In this document: positions 59,510 to 64,000 of the stretch, one piece after another
How the letters are laid out: each line of letters starts with the position of its first letter
Numbering within the stretch: position 1 is the stretch's first letter
Assembly (NCBI RefSeq): GCF_014633365.1
Contig: NC_068344.1
Span: 13,407,669-13,471,668, forward strand
Source of the DNA: Diospyros lotus
Lineage: Eukaryota > Streptophyta > Magnoliopsida > Ericales > Ebenaceae
Length of the DNA stretch: 64,000 nt
Direction of reading: 5' to 3'
Program-made: the position numbers and the translations under genes
The notes under the pieces: model-generated
Told to the model about the DNA's origin: nothing
Database searches by the model: none
The model's input: only the letters and a program-made list of their open reading frames with translations

Positions 59510-61175
59510 TGATTAAGATTCTGGCATAGTAGATGAGACAAGTGATCGACCATCGCATTTTCTACCCATTTTTTGTCTCTGATCTCTATATGGAATTCTT
59601 GTAACAATAAGATCCATCAAAAGGAGATGGGGTTTTGCATCCTTCTTTGTGAATAAATATTTGAGGGAAGCATGGTCAGTAAAAACAATCACCAGTGACC
59701 CCATGAGGTAAGACCGAAATTTATCTAGGGCATAGACAACTGCTAGCAACTCTTCCTCTGTCGTGGTATAGTTCTTTTGATCCTCATTAAGAGTTTTGCT
59801 AGCGTAATATCACATGAGGTTTCTTGTCTTTCCTTTGCCCTAACATGACTCTTATCGCGTAATCACCAGCGTCACACATTAGCTCAAATGGTAGGGACCA
59901 ATCAGGGGACTGAATGATGGGTATGGAAACGAGTGATTTTTTTAATTTCTCAAAAGAAGTTTGACACTTACTGGTCCACTCAAAGGGCATGTCTAGGGCT
60001 AAAAGACGACATAAAGGTCTAGTTATGGCACTGGATGAAGCAATAAAGCGCCTATAAAAACCAACATGACCAAGAAAACACCTAACATCCCTCACATTCT
60101 TCGGGGCGGGTAATTTTTGAATTAATTCAACCTTAAACTGATCGACCTCAATACCCTTAAAAGAAACAATGTGTCCCAAGACACTTCCTTGAATGACCAT
60201 GAAGTGACACTTCTCCCAATTTAGCACTAAATGCATTTCCTTGCACTGCTCTAGGACTCTCTCTAAATTTTTCAGACAACTGTTAAAGCTGTCTCCATAA
60301 ACTGAGAAGTAATCCATGAAGACTCCCACCACAGTCTCTACCAATTCACTGAAAATTCTCATCACGCATCTTTGAAATGTTGCACGGGCATTGCATAGAC
60401 CGAATGGCATTTGTCTATAAGCAAATGTCCTAAATGGACAAGTGAATGTGGTCTTCTTCTGATCCTCTAACGCGATTTCAATTTGATTATACCCAGAGTA
60501 CCCATCCAAGAAGCAATAAAAGGCATGTCCCACTATTCTCTCTAAGACCTAATCCAGAAATGGAAGCAAAAAATGATCCTTCCTTGTCACAGAGTTGAGC
60601 TTCCTATAATCAATACACATACGCCATCCAGTCTGGATGCACATAGGGATGAGCTCATTGTTCCCATTTGCTATCACAGTGACTCCTGACTTCTTATGTA
60701 CAACTTGAGTTGGACTGACCCATTTGGAATTCGAGATCGGGTAGATGATACCTGCATCTAACAGTTTAAGAACCTCTCCCCGGACAACTTCTTTCATGGT
60801 CGGGTTCAGACGCCTTTGCATTTGCCTTACAGGTTTCACATTTTCCTCTAAGAAGATCCTATAGGTGTAGGTAAGGGGGCTAATGCCATGTAGGTCAGAG
60901 ATGGACCATCCTATAGCTTTTTTATGCATTCTGAGGAGATCTAGTAATGCTTCCTCTTGATGCAATTCTAAGCTTGATGAAATCACTACTGGAAAAGACT
61001 CTCTTTCACCTAAGAATGCATACTTAAGGTAATTCGGCAATGGTTTTCTCTCAAGTTGGGGTGGGCCAACAAAAGATGGTAGGGTTTCATTCCCAGGTAA
61101 TTTCAATGGCTCTAGGTCAGGCATGAATTGTGTGATCACCCTGGCTGACTCAATGTCAGGCTCTATCTCTTCCAA
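59510..61175 (-). pseudogene. Reverse transcriptase-RNase H of Athila-type element
   Basis: 61175-60549: an N-terminal linker (AIGWSISDLHGISP) and RT fingers (LLDAGIIYPISNSKWVSP, WRMCIDYRKLN), ended by TAG in place of a Gln codon. 60533-59799: palm with HAFYCFLDGYSGYNQI, MPFGLCNARATFQRCV and FMDYFSVYGD. The family box is FMDDFSVYG, so the second catalytic Asp is Tyr and polymerase activity would be lost. The thumb follows with GHIVSFKGIEVDQ and CFLGHVGFYRRFI. RNase H (59810-59513) shows LAVVYALDKFRSYL and VFTDHASLKYLF, with a stop and a frameshift before it. Domain order is normal for gypsy elements. Confidence 0.92.
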
Positions 61176-61559
61176 AGTTTGCTTCTCTAAATTATAAATA
61201 ACCTACTCATAAAGAGCGTTCTCAAAGTATTCTTCACTTAAGGTCTGGATTAAATCAACCTCCTCTAATTGCATTTCATCATTTGGTTACTTAGCTACCT
61301 TGAAAACATTCATCTCCACCGTCATATTCTCAAATGATAGTTTCATGATCCCATTCCTACAATTGATGATAGCATTCGAAGTAACAAGGAATGGTCTCCC
61401 TAGGATAACAAAAATAGACAACTAAGGACCTTGGTGGGCTGGGTATCTAAGATAATGAAGTCCACTGGGAAATAGAATTTGTCCACTTGGATTAGGACAT
61501 CCTCCACAATCCCACAAGGAACTTTTAATGATCAGTCGGCCAATTGAAGAGTGACCCTA

Positions 61560-61800
61560 GTGGGCTTGAGTTCTCCCAACCTTAGCTATTGATAGACACT
61601 AAAAGGCAACAGGTTGACACTAGCCCCTAGGTTAAGAAGTGCTTGGTTGACTTTTTGACTTCCAATTATGCAAGTAATGGTAAGACATCCTGGGTCCTTG
61701 TACTTTGGAGGGGTCTTGAACTGAAGGACAGCACTCACTTGTTCAGTCAGGAATGTTTTTTTCTCGCACATTGATTTTTCTTTTGACTATACAGAGATCC
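61560..61800 (-). pseudogene. Aspartic protease of Athila-type element
   Basis: The minus strand reads LTEQVSAVLQFKTPPKYKDPG, TITCIIGSQ and LLNLGASVNLLPFSVYQ. The family active site is DLGASVN; the Asp is Asn here. A stop follows the active site, then KPTRVTLQLADRSLKVPCG continues. The protease would cut gag-pol into its parts. Confidence 0.85.
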
Positions 61801-61899
61801 TTCGAAAACTTAGCATACGAAGGTGTTTGCTTAATTGCATCCAATAAAGGAATGTTTATCCTTACCTATTTGAACACCTCGTATATGTCTGCATTTGTT

Positions 61900-62480
61900 T
61901 TATCTCTTTTTGATTGAGCTAATTTTTTAGGAAAGGGTGGTCGTGGTTCAAATTTGGATCTCTCTTCAACACTCTTCCTTTTTTCCTTTTGCTTTCTCTC
62001 TTGCTCTCTTTCTCTCTTTCTTCCTCCTCGACTTTCTTCTTACCCTCTTTACTTCCTTCATTCACTTTCTCATCATTTACTTCATCATGCCCTTGGTCTT
62101 TCTTACTAGTGGTAGGCCACACTATCCTAAGGTCCTCGGGTTTCTCAATTACTTTCCCACTCCTAAGGACAGTGACAGACTAGACTTGCTCATGATTCTC
62201 ACTAGATGAGCCTTCAACCCTATGGGCTTGACCTACGGGGTTCGAACTTGGTTGTGAGGGAAACTTCCCTGGTTCTCTAACACTCAAGGTCTGAATCAAC
62301 TTAATCAGCTAACTTCTCATGTCTTCTAGAGCCCTATTTGTTTGTTCTTGAAACTTGGCTACTTGGGTATTGGTTCCTATTTGACCTTGCATGAATTGTT
62401 GTAAGTTGTCCTCTAAAGATCTCCTATGAGGAGGGTCATATGCACCAGATGACCCTTGGTTTGGTTGGTAAGACTATGGC
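61900..62480 (-). pseudogene. Gag-pol linker of Athila-type element
   Basis: Minus-strand remnant with a highly charged Lys/Glu/Arg-rich segment (62122-61919, KKVEEEEREKESKRE). It lies between the nucleocapsid end and protease, as in related elements. Stops are frequent and no enzyme domain is present. Confidence 0.5.
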
Positions 62481-63588
62481 TGTGAGGGGAATGGTGCATG
62501 GGGTTGGACGGTAGAATCGTTTCTCCATGAAAAATTAGGGTGATTACAAGAGTTGGGGTGGTATGTATTGGAATTACGAATTGTACCCTTAGTAGTTCCC
62601 ACCCTGATTCTGATTCTGATAAGGCCTACCCTCAGTGTGACGTGGTTATGATCCATACGCTTGGCCATATAGGACCTCTTTAAAAGTAGGAATGGTAGGA
62701 CAATCTTCTTTCATATGTCCATTCGTCTCACAGACCACACAAAGGACTTCCATCTCATGGACGACCTTGTTTTTTTTTTAACTCTAATTCTTCCATCTTC
62801 TTTGTTAATGTTGTTAACCGAGCGTTGATGTTATCACTTTCACTTATTTGAAATTTTCCTCGAGGCTGCAGACTGACATGCTCTCTTGAGTCTTCCAAAG
62901 ACAATGGACTTACCTCCCAATTCCTAGTATTCTCAGCTAAAGTGTCAAAAAAGTGAAAAGCTTCTTTGGGTGTCTTCTCGTAAAATTCACCATTGTACAT
63001 GGTCGATACTAACATCTTAAGGTTGGGGGTTAAGGCTTCATGAAAAAAACTAACCACCCACCACTGCTCAAAAGCATGATGTGGGCAAGTAAGAAGTAGA
63101 TCTTTGAAACGATCCCAGGCTTGAGCAAATGACTCGGTGGGTTTACAAGCAAAGTTCATCATTTGTCTTTGAAGGGATGTTATCCTATTGACCGAAAAGT
63201 ATTTCTTTAAAAATTTAGTTTGCATTTCTCTCCATGTTCCTATTGATCTCGACTCTAATGTGTTCAACCACATTTTAGCTTTGTCTTTTAATGAAAATGG
63301 GAACAATTTTAACCTCATAGTATCCTCCTTGACATTCTGACCGACACAAGTGCAACAGACCTCTTCAAATTCTCTCATGTGTGTGTACGGATTTTCTGAA
63401 TCCATACCATGAAAAATAGGTAACATCTGAATGGTACCTGGTTTAAAATTGAATCTATGATGGTTGACTGGAAGTACAATGCAAGAGAGAGTAGTTTGCC
63501 TCGGAGGGTGCAAATAGTCCTTGAGAGGTCAAAGCATTTCAGCTCCCAAGGGATCTTGATCAGCATGATCACCCCCTTGAGCAGACAT
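62481..63588 (-). pseudogene. gag of Athila-type element
   Basis: Starts at the ATG at 63588. A TGA at 63529-63531 replaces an Arg codon before PLKDYLHPPRQTTLSCIVLP. The long open part (63513-62755) is retrotransposon gag: LPIFHGMDSENPYTHMREFE, LFPFSLKDKAKMWLNTLE, TKFLKKYFSVNRI and ESFAQAWDRFKDLLLTCPHH. A frameshift at the homopolymer 62769-62777 separates it from the nucleocapsid zinc knuckle CVVCETNGHMKEDC (C-x2-C-x4-H-x4-C, near 62720) and a Gln/Asn-rich tail. It forms the particle core and binds RNA. Confidence 0.92.
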
Positions 63589-63816
63589 GTTATCATTTTG
63601 TTGACATATTAGAGATTGTGAATGGACTTCTTGTTCTAGCACTCTACCTGATCTAAGTCTCATACACTGTTTAGTAACTAAAAGTTACCTAATAGTTTTT
63701 TTTTTTAAATATATAGATTTTTTCCTATCTTTAAAATATTTATTTTTTTATTTTTTTTATTTTTTTTTAAAAGTAGTAAAACAAAAAAAATAACACACTA
63801 AGTTACCAATTAATCT

Positions 63817-63833
63817 CCCCAGCAACGGCACCA
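63817..63833 (-). other. Primer-binding site of Athila-type element
   Basis: Minus strand TGGTGCCGTTGCTGGGG, five bases inside the 5' LTR end. It differs by two transitions from the TGGCGCCGTTGCCGGGG sequence used by Athila-type elements and matched to tRNA-Asp. Confidence 0.8.
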
Positions 63834-63838
63834 AAAAC

Positions 63839-64000
63839 TGATTGTTATGCTACCCTGCACATTTATTTATCAAAACAATAACCAAATTTATCAAACATTA
63901 ATCCTCTTGTTAAAGCAGGTATAGGGCAATTATACTCGCCAGTGTGCGAGTGTGCATGTAGTACAATTTTAAATTTATATTTCGGTGAGTTCGAGTCTGT
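63839..64000 (-). mobile_element. 5' LTR of Athila-type element, partial
   Basis: The last 162 bp of the LTR in the element's direction. Plus-strand TGATTGTTATGCTACCC begins at 63839 and aligns with 52590-52760. The rest is outside the window. Confidence 0.88.

Larger units (their letters stand above)
52590..64000 (-). mobile_element. Athila-type Ty3-gypsy element with captured sequences
   Basis: Minus-strand element running out of the window. The order from the right edge is 5' LTR (partial), primer-binding site resembling tRNA-Asp, gag, protease, RT, RNase H, integrase, a 3.9-kb region with captured sequences, polypurine tract and 3' LTR (52590-54250). The two LTR ends (52590-52780 and 63839-64000) are nearly identical apart from scattered, mostly transition, changes. 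All enzymes carry inactivating changes. In place of an env-like gene, the 3' region holds a LOG-like pseudogene and another coding fragment. Confidence 0.9.

Overview
The window is nuclear DNA of a flowering plant. Nearly all of it is transposable elements stacked inside one another, and I found no intact host gene. The plant call rests on element types that are plant-specific: a Ty3-gypsy Tat-type element with two RNase H domains, an Athila-type element with a primer-binding site resembling tRNA-Asp, a Ty1-copia remnant, a CACTA (En/Spm-type) DNA transposon, and a LONELY GUY (LOG)-like gene fragment. The species cannot be told from the sequence.

Layout. 1-7129: long gypsy-type LTRs of two families (A and B), nested, with two oppositely oriented A LTRs forming a large inverted repeat. 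7130-27374: a decayed Tat-type element on the minus strand (5' LTR 26672-27374, gag, protease, reverse transcriptase, RNase H, archaeal-type RNase H, integrase, then a plus-strand antisense reading frame at 7516-8900). Five solo LTRs interrupt it, and one of these (16693-22234) carries two more. 27376-38261: an LTR of family C that received a copia element, itself split by a 4.5-kb CACTA transposon (29859-34336), and a solo LTR (36215-37827). 38262-51845: further LTRs of families D, B, E, G and H. 51846-52589: a Tat-type LTR fragment. 52590 to the right edge: an Athila-type element on the minus strand, cut by the window edge inside its 5' LTR.

Twelve LTRs have recognisable 5-bp target duplications and no internal region, so they read as solo LTRs. 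Six duplications are perfect. The other six differ at eight positions in total, and every difference is a transition, as expected for old methylated plant repeats.

The most unusual locus is 55751-57934 in the Athila element. An intronless but broken LOG-like cytokinin-activating-enzyme sequence and a second unrecognised coding fragment lie between pol and the 3' LTR. They are bracketed by direct copies of a motif resembling a polypurine tract. This looks like host-gene capture by a retrotransposon. Other notable items are the antisense frame with coiled coil and nuclear-localisation-like end in the Tat element, arrays of CpG-containing palindromes in several LTR families, and the CACTA element made largely of GC-rich hairpins and a 350-bp tandem repeat.
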